Shown: piece after piece, positions 1-5,938 of the stretch
Position numbering within the stretch: position 1 is the first letter of the stretch
Layout of the letters: each line of letters opens with the position of its first letter
Made by a program: the position numbers and the translations under genes
Assembly: GCA_030424705.1 (NCBI GenBank)
Contig: JAUHWJ010000077.1
Location: forward strand, 1-7,399
DNA: 7,399 nt
Origin: Alphaproteobacteria bacterium
GTDB lineage: Bacteria; Pseudomonadota; Alphaproteobacteria; Rhodobacterales; Rhodobacteraceae
Direction of reading: 5' to 3'
The notes under the pieces: model-generated
Seen by the model: only the letters and a program-made list of their open reading frames with translations
The model's database searches: none
What the model was told of the DNA's origin: nothing

Positions 1-32
1 CCTTGGTCCGCCGCTGTTCTTGCTTGCGACAT
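1..32 (-). CDS. possible N-terminus of a divergent gene, cut by the window edge
   Basis: Reading leftward from an ATG at 32-30 gives ten open codons (M S Q A R T A A D Q) to the edge of the window. A weak ribosome-binding match (GGTGAT, complementary to the 3' end of 16S rRNA) lies a few bases upstream, and a sigma70-like promoter candidate lies about 75 bases upstream. An alternative ATG at 37-35 in another frame is also open. In many alphaproteobacteria ccmA is divergent from the aconitase gene, but these ten residues do not look like a typical aconitase start, so no identity is given. It may not be a gene. Confidence 0.2.
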   Translation of the reverse strand, partial: MSQARTAADQ

Positions 33-106
33 TTCATCACCGAAGATGACGAGTCGCGCAACAAGGCTGCGTGACGGGATGCACGGCCCCTTGTGATGTA
101 TGCAAC

Positions 107-135
107 GGGATACAATACAGACGCAGCGCCGTCAA
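107..135 (-). promoter_or_regulatory. candidate leftward sigma70 promoter
   Basis: On the minus strand, TTGACG (135-130) is followed after 17 bases by TATCCC (112-107). The -35 is a 5/6 match and the spacing is ideal, but the -10 is poor. It would drive the possible gene at the left edge with a leader of roughly 65-70 bases. The lower GC of positions 1-130 compared with the rest of the window fits an intergenic control region. Confidence 0.25.
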
Positions 136-164
136 TTGGCGGCGCGGCGGGGAGCGGCTATAGC
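136..164 (+). promoter_or_regulatory. candidate promoter for ccmA
   Basis: TTGGCG (136-141) and TATAGC (159-164) are separated by 17 bases, each matching the sigma70 consensus at about 4 of 6 positions. A transcript from here would start near 171 and give a leader of about 20 bases before the ccmA ATG at 191. This is the best-placed promoter-like element ahead of the rightward gene block. It is a pattern match only. Confidence 0.4.
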
Positions 165-190
165 GGTCGGCGACGGATGACGGGGGGCGC

Positions 191-829
191 ATGGCGCTGG
201 TCGGGGAAGGCGTGAAGGTGGAGCGTGGCGGGCGGCTCGCGCTCGCGGCGCCGGATTTCCGGGTGGAGCGCGGCGAGGCGGCGGTCGTGACGGGGCCGAA
301 CGGGGCCGGAAAATCCACACTGCTCCGCGCCGTCGCCGGGCTTGTTCCGCTCTCCGCAGGGCGCATCCGGCTCGATGGGGCGGAAGCGCCGGCGGACGAG
401 GCGGCCTATGCCGGCCATCTCGACGCGGTGAAGCCCGCGCTTTCCGCCCGCGCCAATCTCGCCGGCTGGGCCGCGATCTATGGCGGCGGCGGGGTCGACG
501 AGGCGCTGGAGCGGTTCGGGCTCGCCGAGGCGGCGGAGGAGCCGGCGGGCTGGCTTTCCGCCGGCCGGAAGCGGCGGCTCGGCCTCGCGCGGCTCATGGT
601 GACGAAGCGGCGGCTCTGGCTGCTGGACGAGCCAACCGTCTCTCTCGACGCCGCCTCCGTCGCCATCTTCGCCGAACTCGTGGCCGAGCATTGCGCGGCG
701 GGCGGGATCGCGCTCGCCGCGACGCATGTCGCGCTCGGGCTGCCTCCCGGCCCGGAAATCCGCATCGAGCCGCCCCGCGCCTCGGCGGCCGCGGCGGCGG
801 ACCCGTTCCTCTCCGGGGCGTGGGCGTGA
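191..829 (+). CDS. ccmA: CcmA, ATP-binding subunit of the heme/cytochrome c maturation ABC transporter
   Basis: This 212-residue protein has the normal CcmA length. It is the cytoplasmic ATPase of the CcmABCD complex; ATP hydrolysis releases holo-CcmE (heme chaperone) from CcmC in system I cytochrome c biogenesis. Walker A GPNGAGKST is at residues 35-43, the CcmA-typical GHLDAVKP segment at 75-82, the ABC signature LSAGR-KRR at 122-129, Walker B LWLLDEP at 142-148, D-loop SLD at 151-153, and the switch His of ATH at 179. The signature has Arg126 where CcmA usually has Gln (LSAGQ). The ATG at 191 follows a G-rich stretch (182-187) that could serve as a weak ribosome-binding site; the upstream ATG at 177 is out of frame. 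It overlaps ccmB by four bases, so the two are coupled. Family identity is secure because ccmB follows directly. Confidence 0.95.
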   Translation: MALVGEGVKVERGGRLALAAPDFRVERGEAAVVTGPNGAGKSTLLRAVAGLVPLSAGRIRLDGAEAPADEAAYAGHLDAVKPALSARANLAGWAAIYGGGGVDEALERFGLAEAAEEPAGWLSAGRKRRLGLARLMVTKRRLWLLDEPTVSLDAASVAIFAELVAEHCAAGGIALAATHVALGLPPGPEIRIEPPRASAAAAADPFLSGAWA

Positions 830-1479
830 AGGCGCTCCTCCTCCGCGATCTCGCGCTCGCCTTCCGGCTCGGCGGTGGGGGGCTGATGGCGCTCGGCTTC
901 TTCGCCATCGCGGGCTTCCTAATCCCGATCGGCATCGGCGGGACGGAGGCTCTGGGCCGGGTCGCGGGCGGGGTGATCTGGGTCTCGGCCCTCCTCGCCT
1001 GCCTGCTATCACTTGACAGGCTCTTCCAGGCGGATTTTGAGGATGGCTCGCTCGACCTCATCCTCCTCGCGCCGCCGCCGCTGGAGTTGTCCGTGCTCGC
1101 CAAGGCCGCGGCGCACTGGCTGACGACGGGGGCGCCGCTCGTCGCGCTCTCCCCCCTCCTCGCGCTGACGCTGGACCTGGCGCCCGCGGCCTGGCCGGCG
1201 CTGATCCTCTCGCTCCTCATCGGCACGCCCGCGCTCTCCCTCGTCGGCGCGGCGGGCGCGGCGCTGACGGTGGGGGTGCGGCGCGGGGGGCTCCTCCTCT
1301 CGCTCCTCGTCCTGCCGCTCTACCTGCCGACGATGATCCTCGGCGCGCGGGCGGTGGAGCGGGCGGGGACGGGGCTCGACCCCTGGCCGGCCCTCGCGCT
1401 CTCCGGCGCGGTGACGCTCGTCGCCCTCGCCGCCTCGCCATTCGCAGCCGCCGCCGCGCTCCGCGTCAACCTCCGGTGA
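826..1479 (+). CDS. ccmB: CcmB, membrane subunit of the heme/cytochrome c maturation ABC transporter
   Basis: The protein is 217 residues, close to the usual ~220 of CcmB, and strongly hydrophobic, with about six predicted membrane helices. It pairs with CcmA in the CcmABCD complex of the inner membrane. Recognisable family segments are GGVIWVSALLACLLSLDRLF (48-67), the following D-F-E-D-G-S-L-D, then L-A-K-x-x-x-H-W-L-T-T-G-x-P, A-L-T-V-G-V-R-R-G-G, and the C-terminal S-P-F-A-A-A-A-A-L-R. The GTG at 826-828 was chosen because it overlaps the ccmA stop as GTGA and gives the family N-terminus; a GTG at 820 is a two-codon alternative. Starting at the ATG at 691 would add an arginine-rich read-through of ccmA and is rejected. 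ccmC, the usual next gene, is absent; an unrelated hydrolase follows after 40 bases. Confidence 0.95.
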   Translation: MKALLLRDLALAFRLGGGGLMALGFFAIAGFLIPIGIGGTEALGRVAGGVIWVSALLACLLSLDRLFQADFEDGSLDLILLAPPPLELSVLAKAAAHWLTTGAPLVALSPLLALTLDLAPAAWPALILSLLIGTPALSLVGAAGAALTVGVRRGGLLLSLLVLPLYLPTMILGARAVERAGTGLDPWPALALSGAVTLVALAASPFAAAAALRVNLR

Positions 1480-1481
1480 GC

Positions 1482-1523
1482 ATGGACGGGGCGTCGGCGC
1501 TCCACTACCTTCCCCGCCCATGA
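1482..1523 (+). other. 13-codon mini-ORF in the ccmB-hydrolase gap
   Basis: An ATG at 1482 opens a 13-codon frame (MDGASALHYLPRP) that stops at 1521-1523, overlapping the hydrolase start codon as ATGA. It fills the only gap in this part of the block, and the hydrolase ATG itself has no visible ribosome-binding site. It could deliver ribosomes to that start by coupling. It is far too short to be CcmD (normally about 40-60 residues, one membrane helix). Its own ribosome-binding match is badly spaced, so this may be chance. Confidence 0.15.
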
Positions 1524-2767
1524 GCCCGGACGGAGGAGAGACCGCGCCCTTCGAGGGCGACGAGGCGGCGCGGCGCGTCAGGCGCCGGCGCGTGCTCTAT
1601 CTCCACGGCTTCGACCCGGCGCCGACGGAGCGCTATCGCCGCCTCATCGCACGCGCGGGCGCGGAGCGGGGCGGGACGCCCCCGGCGATGAGCGCGGTCG
1701 GCCCGCTTTCCCCCGTATCCGAGGGCTGGCGCATCACCGCGCGGGAGGGCGCCCGGCCCTTGGAGACGCCGGTGGAGACGGTGTTCGAAATCCTTCGCTA
1801 TGAGGATGTGGTGAGGCAGTGGCGGGCGCGGCCGCTCCTCGCCCGGCTCGGCTCGGGCGCGGCGGCGCTCGCGCGCTTCGCGGCGACGGGCGGCTTGCGG
1901 CGCGTCTTCTCCTTTTCGAAGGGGCCGGCGGGGCTCCTCTTCTACCCCGTCGTGATCCTCTCGGCCTTCCTGCTCGCAGGCGCGGCGGCGGGGGGCGCGC
2001 TCGGCGGGCTGGCGGGGCCCGGCTGGGGCGATGCGGGCGCGGCGCTCGGCGCGCTCCTCGGGCTCATGGCCTCCGTCCGGGCGGAGCGGGCGCTTTTCGC
2101 GCATCTGATGCTCGGGCTCTTCGAGTTCCTCTTCCGCCTCGCGGCGGACCGCCCGCCCTCTGGCCGGATGGAGATGCGCGAGGCGGAGTTCGCGGTCCGG
2201 ATCGTCGAGGCTGTCGCCGCCGCCGAGGCGGACGGGGTGGACGAGATCCTGATCGTCGGCCATTCGCTCGGCGCCGTCATCGCGATCCGCGCCCTCGCCG
2301 CAGCGATGCGGATCGACGTGGACCTGAGCGGCGGACGGGCGCGCCTCTCTCTCCTCACGCTCGGCTCGGTCGGCGGCTATGTCTCGGCGGCGGGCGGGCC
2401 GGGGGCGGAGGCCTATGGCGAGGACATGATCCTCGTCGCCTCGGACCCCGACATCTTCTGGCTCGACGTCTCCTCCAAGCGGGACTGGTTCTGCTTCGGC
2501 CTTGTCGACCCGCTCCTGATGCTGGAGGCGGCGCCGGCCGCCGCGCGCTCCCCGAAGGTGATCTCCGCGAAGTTCGGCCCCGCGCGGCCGGACCCGGAGG
2601 ACCGGAGGACGCGCTTCCGGGCCATGAGCCTCCACATGAAATACCTCGCGGCTCCGGACCAGAAGGGCGCGTTCGACTTTCTCGCCGCCGCCGCCGGGGG
2701 CGAGACGCTGGAGGCGCGGTTCCGCGACCGGCGGGATTCGCCGCAGGCGCGGCTCCGCCTCCTGTGA
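1520..2767 (+). CDS. membrane-anchored alpha/beta-hydrolase-like protein of unknown substrate
   Basis: This 415-residue protein has the marks of an alpha/beta hydrolase (serine esterase/lipase-like). The N-terminal strand VLYLHGF (25-31) resembles the oxyanion-hole HG motif. The nucleophile elbow ILIVGHSLGA has its GHSLG at 247-251, with Ser249 the likely nucleophile. His372 (in MSLHMKYL) is a candidate catalytic His, and Asp309, Asp311 or Asp316 (SDPDIFWLD, 308-316) are candidates for the acid. Between the HG strand and the elbow lies an insert with two hydrophobic, Ala/Gly-rich segments (about 139-169 and 173-190), probably a membrane hairpin. There is no signal peptide, so the hydrolase domain is probably cytoplasmic and membrane-tethered. 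The ATG at 1520 has no clear ribosome-binding site. The stop overlaps the mtgA start (GTGA), which ties its expression to peptidoglycan synthesis. The substrate is unknown; the fold is inferred from motifs. Confidence 0.8.
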   Translation: MSPDGGETAPFEGDEAARRVRRRRVLYLHGFDPAPTERYRRLIARAGAERGGTPPAMSAVGPLSPVSEGWRITAREGARPLETPVETVFEILRYEDVVRQWRARPLLARLGSGAAALARFAATGGLRRVFSFSKGPAGLLFYPVVILSAFLLAGAAAGGALGGLAGPGWGDAGAALGALLGLMASVRAERALFAHLMLGLFEFLFRLAADRPPSGRMEMREAEFAVRIVEAVAAAEADGVDEILIVGHSLGAVIAIRALAAAMRIDVDLSGGRARLSLLTLGSVGGYVSAAGGPGAEAYGEDMILVASDPDIFWLDVSSKRDWFCFGLVDPLLMLEAAPAAARSPKVISAKFGPARPDPEDRRTRFRAMSLHMKYLAAPDQKGAFDFLAAAAGGETLEARFRDRRDSPQARLRLL

Positions 2768-3444
2768 GGCGGCGGCTCCGCGCCCTTCTGCGCCGGGCGA
2801 TCAGATATTCCCTGATCCTCGCCGCCTGCCTCTGCCTCTGGGTGGTCGCCTATCGCTGGATCAACCCGCCCGTCACGGTGCTGATCGTGAGCGAGTGGAT
2901 CCGGCTCGGCGACGTGGAGCGCGAGTGGCGACGGCTCGAGGACATCTCCCCCCATCTCGCCCGCGCCGCAATGGGGGCGGAGGACGCAAGATTCTGCGAG
3001 CATTTCGGCTTCGATTTCGTCGAGATCCGGAAGGCCATGGCGGAGGAGGATCGCCGCCGCGGCGCCTCCACCATCTCGCAGCAGGTGGCGAAGAACGTGT
3101 TCCTCTGGCCGGATTCGAGCTGGCTGCGGAAGGGGCTGGAGGCGGGCTTCACCGTGCTGATCGAGATTTCCTGGCCCAAGGCGCGGATCATGGAGGTCTA
3201 TCTCAACGTTGCGGAAATGGGCGAGGGCGTGTTCGGGGCCGAGGCGGCCGCGCGCCGCTGGTTCGGCAAGTCCGCCGCCGACCTGACGCTGGCGGAGGCC
3301 TCGCGCATCGCCGCCATCCTCCCGAACCCGAAGGCGCGGAGCGCCTCCCGCCCCTCCTCCTTCGTCGCGGGCCGCGCCCGCGCCGCGGCCTCCGGCGCGG
3401 AGACGCTGCGCGCGGAAGGGCGGGCGGACTGCGTCGCCCTTTAG
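2764..3444 (+). CDS. mtgA: MtgA, monofunctional peptidoglycan glycosyltransferase (GT51)
   Basis: The 226-residue protein polymerises lipid II into glycan strands at the periplasmic face of the inner membrane and lacks a transpeptidase domain. An Arg-rich N-terminus precedes one membrane anchor (about 15-31). The GT51 motifs follow in order: EDARFCEHFG (73-82) with catalytic Glu73, RGASTISQQVAKN (99-111), SWLRKGLEAG (119-128) with the second catalytic Glu126, and the E-V-Y-L-N-V-A-E-M-G-x-G-x-F-G block (144-158). The length is close to E. coli MtgA (about 240). The start is GTG 2764-2766, overlapping the hydrolase stop as GTGA; it yields the basic residues and anchor typical of the family. 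The same frame is open back to 1819, but that is read-through of the hydrolase gene. A small GC hairpin follows before the next gene. Confidence 0.95.
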   Translation: MRRRLRALLRRAIRYSLILAACLCLWVVAYRWINPPVTVLIVSEWIRLGDVEREWRRLEDISPHLARAAMGAEDARFCEHFGFDFVEIRKAMAEEDRRRGASTISQQVAKNVFLWPDSSWLRKGLEAGFTVLIEISWPKARIMEVYLNVAEMGEGVFGAEAAARRWFGKSAADLTLAEASRIAAILPNPKARSASRPSSFVAGRARAAASGAETLRAEGRADCVAL

Positions 3445-3453
3445 TTGCAATCC

Positions 3454-3468
3454 GCCCCGGCGCGGGGC
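3454..3468 (+). other. small GC hairpin in the mtgA-fzlA gap
   Basis: GCCCCG (3454-3459), loop GCG, and CGGGGC (3463-3468) form a perfect 6-bp stem ten bases after the mtgA stop. No T run follows, so it is not a standard intrinsic terminator. It may protect mRNA ends, weaken read-through, or be chance in such GC-rich DNA. Confidence 0.3.
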
Positions 3469-3486
3469 AATCAGGCTGAAATCCCC

Positions 3487-3490
3487 GGAG
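3487..3490 (+). promoter_or_regulatory. ribosome-binding site of the FzlA-like gene
   Basis: GGAG lies seven bases before the ATG at 3498. It is one of the few clear Shine-Dalgarno sequences in the window and fixes this start, the one major start in the rightward block not joined to a preceding stop codon and backed by a clear binding site. Confidence 0.6.
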
Positions 3491-3497
3491 TTCCGCG

Positions 3498-4166
3498 ATG
3501 CGCCGCCTCTTCCACCTCCCCCTCTCGCCGTTCTGCCGCAAGGTTCGCCTCGTCCTCGGCGAGAAGCGGCTCGACGTGGAGCTGGTGGAGGAGCGGCCGT
3601 GGGACCGGCGGATCGACTTCCTCCGCCTCAACCCGGCCGCCGCCGTGCCGGTCTATGTCACGGCGGAGGGCGCCGTCCTCTCCGACTCGAACGCGATCTG
3701 CGAATATCTGGAGGAGACGGGGCCGGAGCCGCGGCTCCTCCCCTCCGACCCGATCGACCGGGCGGAGGCGCGGCGGCTCGTCGCCTGGTTCGACGACAAG
3801 TTCCACCGCGAGGTCACCGTCAACCTCGTCTATGAGCGGGTGAACAAGCGGCTGAAGAAGGAGGGCTATCCGGAAAGCGCATTCGTCAAGGCCGGGGCGA
3901 AGAACGTGAAGCATCACCTCGAATATATCGGCTGGCTGATCGAGGGGCGGAAATGGCTGGCGGGGGATCATCTCTCCCTCGCCGATTTCGCCGCCGCCGC
4001 GCATCTCTCCTGCCTCGATTATTGCGGCGACTGCCCGTGGGACATCTCGCCCCCGGCGAAGGACTGGTATGCGCGGGTGAAGTCCCGCCCCTGCTTCCGC
4101 CCGCTGCTGGCGGACCACATGCCCGGCTTCCCGCCGAAGCCGCATTACGCGGATCTCGACTTCTGA
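3498..4166 (+). CDS. fzlA: glutathione S-transferase-fold protein, probable division factor FzlA
   Basis: The 222-residue protein has a thioredoxin-like GST N-terminal domain: [12 protein letters not shown] (9-20), the cis-proline strand VPVY, then [12 protein letters not shown] where GSTs carry the E-S-x-A-I motif. A helical C-terminal GST domain contains [12 protein letters not shown]. The ending HYADLDF (216-222), after a proline-rich stretch, resembles from memory the conserved tail of FzlA, an alphaproteobacterial GST homologue that binds FtsZ and promotes septal wall synthesis in Caulobacter. Trp35 in the ERPW segment also fits that group. If correct, the protein acts at the division site and is not a detoxifying enzyme. 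The neighbour mtgA (peptidoglycan synthase) suits a wall/division role. Its stop shares one base with the queG start (TGATG), so the two are co-translated. The alternative is a generic GST; the GST fold is certain, the FzlA assignment less so. Confidence 0.85.
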   Translation: MRRLFHLPLSPFCRKVRLVLGEKRLDVELVEERPWDRRIDFLRLNPAAAVPVYVTAEGAVLSDSNAICEYLEETGPEPRLLPSDPIDRAEARRLVAWFDDKFHREVTVNLVYERVNKRLKKEGYPESAFVKAGAKNVKHHLEYIGWLIEGRKWLAGDHLSLADFAAAAHLSCLDYCGDCPWDISPPAKDWYARVKSRPCFRPLLADHMPGFPPKPHYADLDF

Positions 4167-5281
4167 TGAGCATCGGGCTCCGCGAGGAGCTTGAACGGGA
4201 GGCGCGCGCCGCCGGCTTCTCCGCCCTCGGAGTGACCACGCCCGGCGCGATGGCGGCGGAAACGGAGCCGGCCCTCGCCCGCTTCCTCGAAGCGGGGATG
4301 CATGGCGAGATGGGCTGGATGGCGGAGCGGAGCGCCTGGCGGGCCGATCCGCGCGCGCTCTGGCCCGAGGCGCGGAGCGTGATCATGCTCGGCGAGAACT
4401 ACGGGCCGGAGGCGGACCCGATGGCGTTCCTCGCGGCGCGGGAGCGGGGCGTGATCTCGGTCTATGCGCAGGGGAAGGATTACCACGACCTCGTGAAGAA
4501 GCGGCTGAAGCGCGTCGGGCGCCGGCTCGTCGCCCTCACAGGCGCAGAGATAAAGGTCTTCGTGGACACCGCGCCGGTGATGGAGAAGCCGCTGGCGGAG
4601 GCGGCGGGGCTGGGCTGGCGCGGCAAGCACACCAATCTCGTGAGCCGGGACTTCGGCTCCTGGCTCGTCCTCGGCGCGATCTTCACGACGGCGGAGATCG
4701 CGCCGGACGCGCGGCATGGCGAGCATTGCGGAACCTGCCGCCGCTGCCTCGACATCTGCCCGACCGCGGCCTTCCCCGAGCCGTTCCGGCTCGATGCGCG
4801 GCGCTGCATTTCCTACCTCACCATCGAGCTGAAAGGGCCGATCCCGCGCCCGATGAGGCCGCTGATCGGCAACCGGATCTATGGTTGCGACGACTGCCTC
4901 GCCGTCTGCCCCTGGAACCGCTTCGCGGAGCGCGCGGCGGAGATCGGCTATCATGCGCGGGAGGGGATGGAGGGCCCGCTGCTCGCCGAGCTCGCCGCGC
5001 TCGACGAGGCGGGATTCCGGGCGCGCTTCGCCGGGTCGCCGGTGAAGCGGATCGGGCGGGCGCGCTTTCTGCGCAACGTGCTCGTCGCCATCGGAAATTC
5101 CGCGGCGCCCGGGCTCGCCCCGGCGGCTGAGGCGCGGCTCTCGGACGAGGCGCCGCTCGTCCGCGGCGCGGCGGTCTGGGCGCTTTCCCGCCTCCTGCCG
5201 CGCGCGGCGCTCGCCCGCCTCCGCCGGCCCGATCCTGACCGGGAGGTGGAGGCGGAATGGGAGGCGGCGCTCAGCGGTTGA
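4166..5281 (+). CDS. queG: QueG, epoxyqueuosine reductase
   Basis: The 371-residue enzyme (E. coli about 379) reduces epoxyqueuosine to queuosine in tRNA wobble position 34, using cobalamin and two [4Fe-4S] clusters in the cytoplasm. [19 protein letters not shown] carries Asp134, the position of the known catalytic acid. G-K-H-T-N-L-V-S and G-S-W-L follow. The ferredoxin-like domain has [12 protein letters not shown] (Cys188, 191, 194, 198), Cys214 in [10 protein letters not shown], and [11 protein letters not shown] (Cys241, 244, 248). The C-terminal part, with [12 protein letters not shown], looks like a HEAT-type repeat, as in the family. The start ATG 4166 overlaps the previous stop (TGATG); the longer frame from 3953 runs through fzlA and is rejected. 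All expected cluster ligands are present, so it should be functional. It ends by overlapping the convergent regulator gene by 11 bp. Confidence 0.97.
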   Translation: MSIGLREELEREARAAGFSALGVTTPGAMAAETEPALARFLEAGMHGEMGWMAERSAWRADPRALWPEARSVIMLGENYGPEADPMAFLAARERGVISVYAQGKDYHDLVKKRLKRVGRRLVALTGAEIKVFVDTAPVMEKPLAEAAGLGWRGKHTNLVSRDFGSWLVLGAIFTTAEIAPDARHGEHCGTCRRCLDICPTAAFPEPFRLDARRCISYLTIELKGPIPRPMRPLIGNRIYGCDDCLAVCPWNRFAERAAEIGYHAREGMEGPLLAELAALDEAGFRARFAGSPVKRIGRARFLRNVLVAIGNSAAPGLAPAAEARLSDEAPLVRGAAVWALSRLLPRAALARLRRPDPDREVEAEWEAALSG

Positions 5282-5906
5282 GCCAGAGCGCGACGGCGTT
5301 CGCGCGGTTCCGCACGTTCAGCTTCTCGAAGAGATTGCGGAGGTGGAATTTCACCGTGTTGACGGAGACGCCGAGCGCCGCCGCCAGCTCACCGTTCGTC
5401 GCGCCGCCGGCCAGCGCGTCGAGAATCTCCCGCTCCCTCTTCGTCAGCGCCTCCGACGGCCCCTGCCGGCGCTGGATCGCCGGAAAGTCCCGCCCGCCGG
5501 CGGCGACGGCGGCGATGGCCTGCAGGAGCCGGCCCGGCGGCTCGGTCTTGCGGACGAGGCCGGCCGCCCCCTCCCGGATCGCGGCGCGGAGCGTCATGTC
5601 GGAAAGCGAGCCGGTATAGATCAGCACCCGAGGCGGATTCGCCATCTGGGAGATGCGGCGGAGAAGCGCGAGGCCGCCGCCGCCCGGCATGTCCCAGCCG
5701 GACACCGCGACGTCGATGGGCGCGGCGACGCCGCGCGCGGCGTAATCCGAAAGGAACGTCTCCGCATCCGCCGCGACCATCGCCAGCTCGAAGCGCCCGT
5801 CCTCGCGCATGATCGCGGCGAGGCCGCGGTGGATGACGGGGCAGCGGTCGATCACGGCGACCGTCGTCGCCGGGCGGCGCGCATGGGCCGGGGCCGGGAA
5901 GCTCAT
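5271..5906 (-). CDS. LuxR/FixJ-type regulator with a degenerate receiver domain
   Basis: The 211-residue protein has a response-regulator receiver (about 14-135) and a LuxR-type DNA-binding domain (about 152-211), with LTKREREIL (154-162), the helix-turn-helix [17 protein letters not shown] (173-189), and the NLFEKLNV segment. The receiver is atypical. Aligned with NarL-type D-x-x-L-L-D-L-x-M-P-G, residues 65-75 put Gly70 at the phosphoacceptor position, with an Asp two residues later (Asp72). The acidic pair reads Asp20-Arg21 in place of Asp-Asp. The switch Thr98 and Lys120 are kept. It therefore probably does not respond to phosphorylation in the usual way. The ATG at 5904-5906 has no good ribosome-binding site, and a strong stem-loop lies just upstream. 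It is last in the ctaD-DUF2244-regulator set, on the same strand. No histidine kinase is adjacent. Targets are unknown; oxidase or redox genes would be a guess from position. Confidence 0.9.
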   Translation of the reverse strand: MSFPAPAHARRPATTVAVIDRCPVIHRGLAAIMREDGRFELAMVAADAETFLSDYAARGVAAPIDVAVSGWDMPGGGGLALLRRISQMANPPRVLIYTGSLSDMTLRAAIREGAAGLVRKTEPPGRLLQAIAAVAAGGRDFPAIQRRQGPSEALTKREREILDALAGGATNGELAAALGVSVNTVKFHLRNLFEKLNVRNRANAVALWLNR

Positions 5907-5913
5907 CGGCGGC

Positions 5914-5938
5914 GCGGGCGCCCGATCAGGGCGCCCGC
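5914..5938 (-). other. perfect 10-bp stem-loop at the DUF2244-regulator junction
   Basis: GCGGGCGCCC (5914-5923) and GGGCGCCCGC (5929-5938) are perfect inverted repeats around the 5-base loop GATCA. On the transcript the loop holds the TGA stop of the DUF2244 gene (5928-5926), and the stem ends eight bases before the regulator's ATG. The stem is all G:C. No T run follows, so it is not a classical terminator. It could attenuate transcription, stabilise the upstream mRNA, or limit translation of the regulator. Confidence 0.6.

Noticed and set aside
91..105. TTG-N9-CAA as an FNR/CRP-like site ahead of ccmA
   Set aside because: The spacing between half-sites is one base longer than the FNR consensus and the inner bases do not match.
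91..116. TTGTGA with TACAAT as a rightward promoter
   Set aside because: The spacing is only 14 bases, too short for a sigma70 promoter; the pair at 136-164 is better spaced.
691..825. Earlier ccmB start at 691
   Set aside because: It would overlap most of the ccmA 3' end with a non-family Arg-rich leader; the GTGA overlap at 826 fits known CcmB N-termini.
1013..1018. Perfect TTGACA inside ccmB as an internal promoter
   Set aside because: No -10 element at suitable spacing, and the bases encode the conserved L-S-L-D-R segment of CcmB.
1505..2635. Long antisense open frame (376 codons) opposite the hydrolase gene, and a similar one at 2413-3450 opposite mtgA
   Set aside because: Very high GC leaves few stop codons in all frames. 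The products are Arg/Glu/Pro-rich with no domain, while the plus strand carries recognised families.
1819..2763. Upstream extension of the mtgA frame giving a 541-codon product
   Set aside because: The added part is an Arg/Gly-rich out-of-frame reading of the hydrolase gene. The GTG at 2764 gives the normal MtgA length and anchor.
3953..4165. Earlier queG start at 3953
   Set aside because: It is an out-of-frame reading of the fzlA-like gene; ATG 4166 gives the family N-terminus, overlaps the previous stop and puts the catalytic Asp at residue 134.
5914..5938. Reading the stem-loop as a classical intrinsic terminator
   Set aside because: No T run follows the stem on the transcribed strand; the regulator start codon follows immediately.
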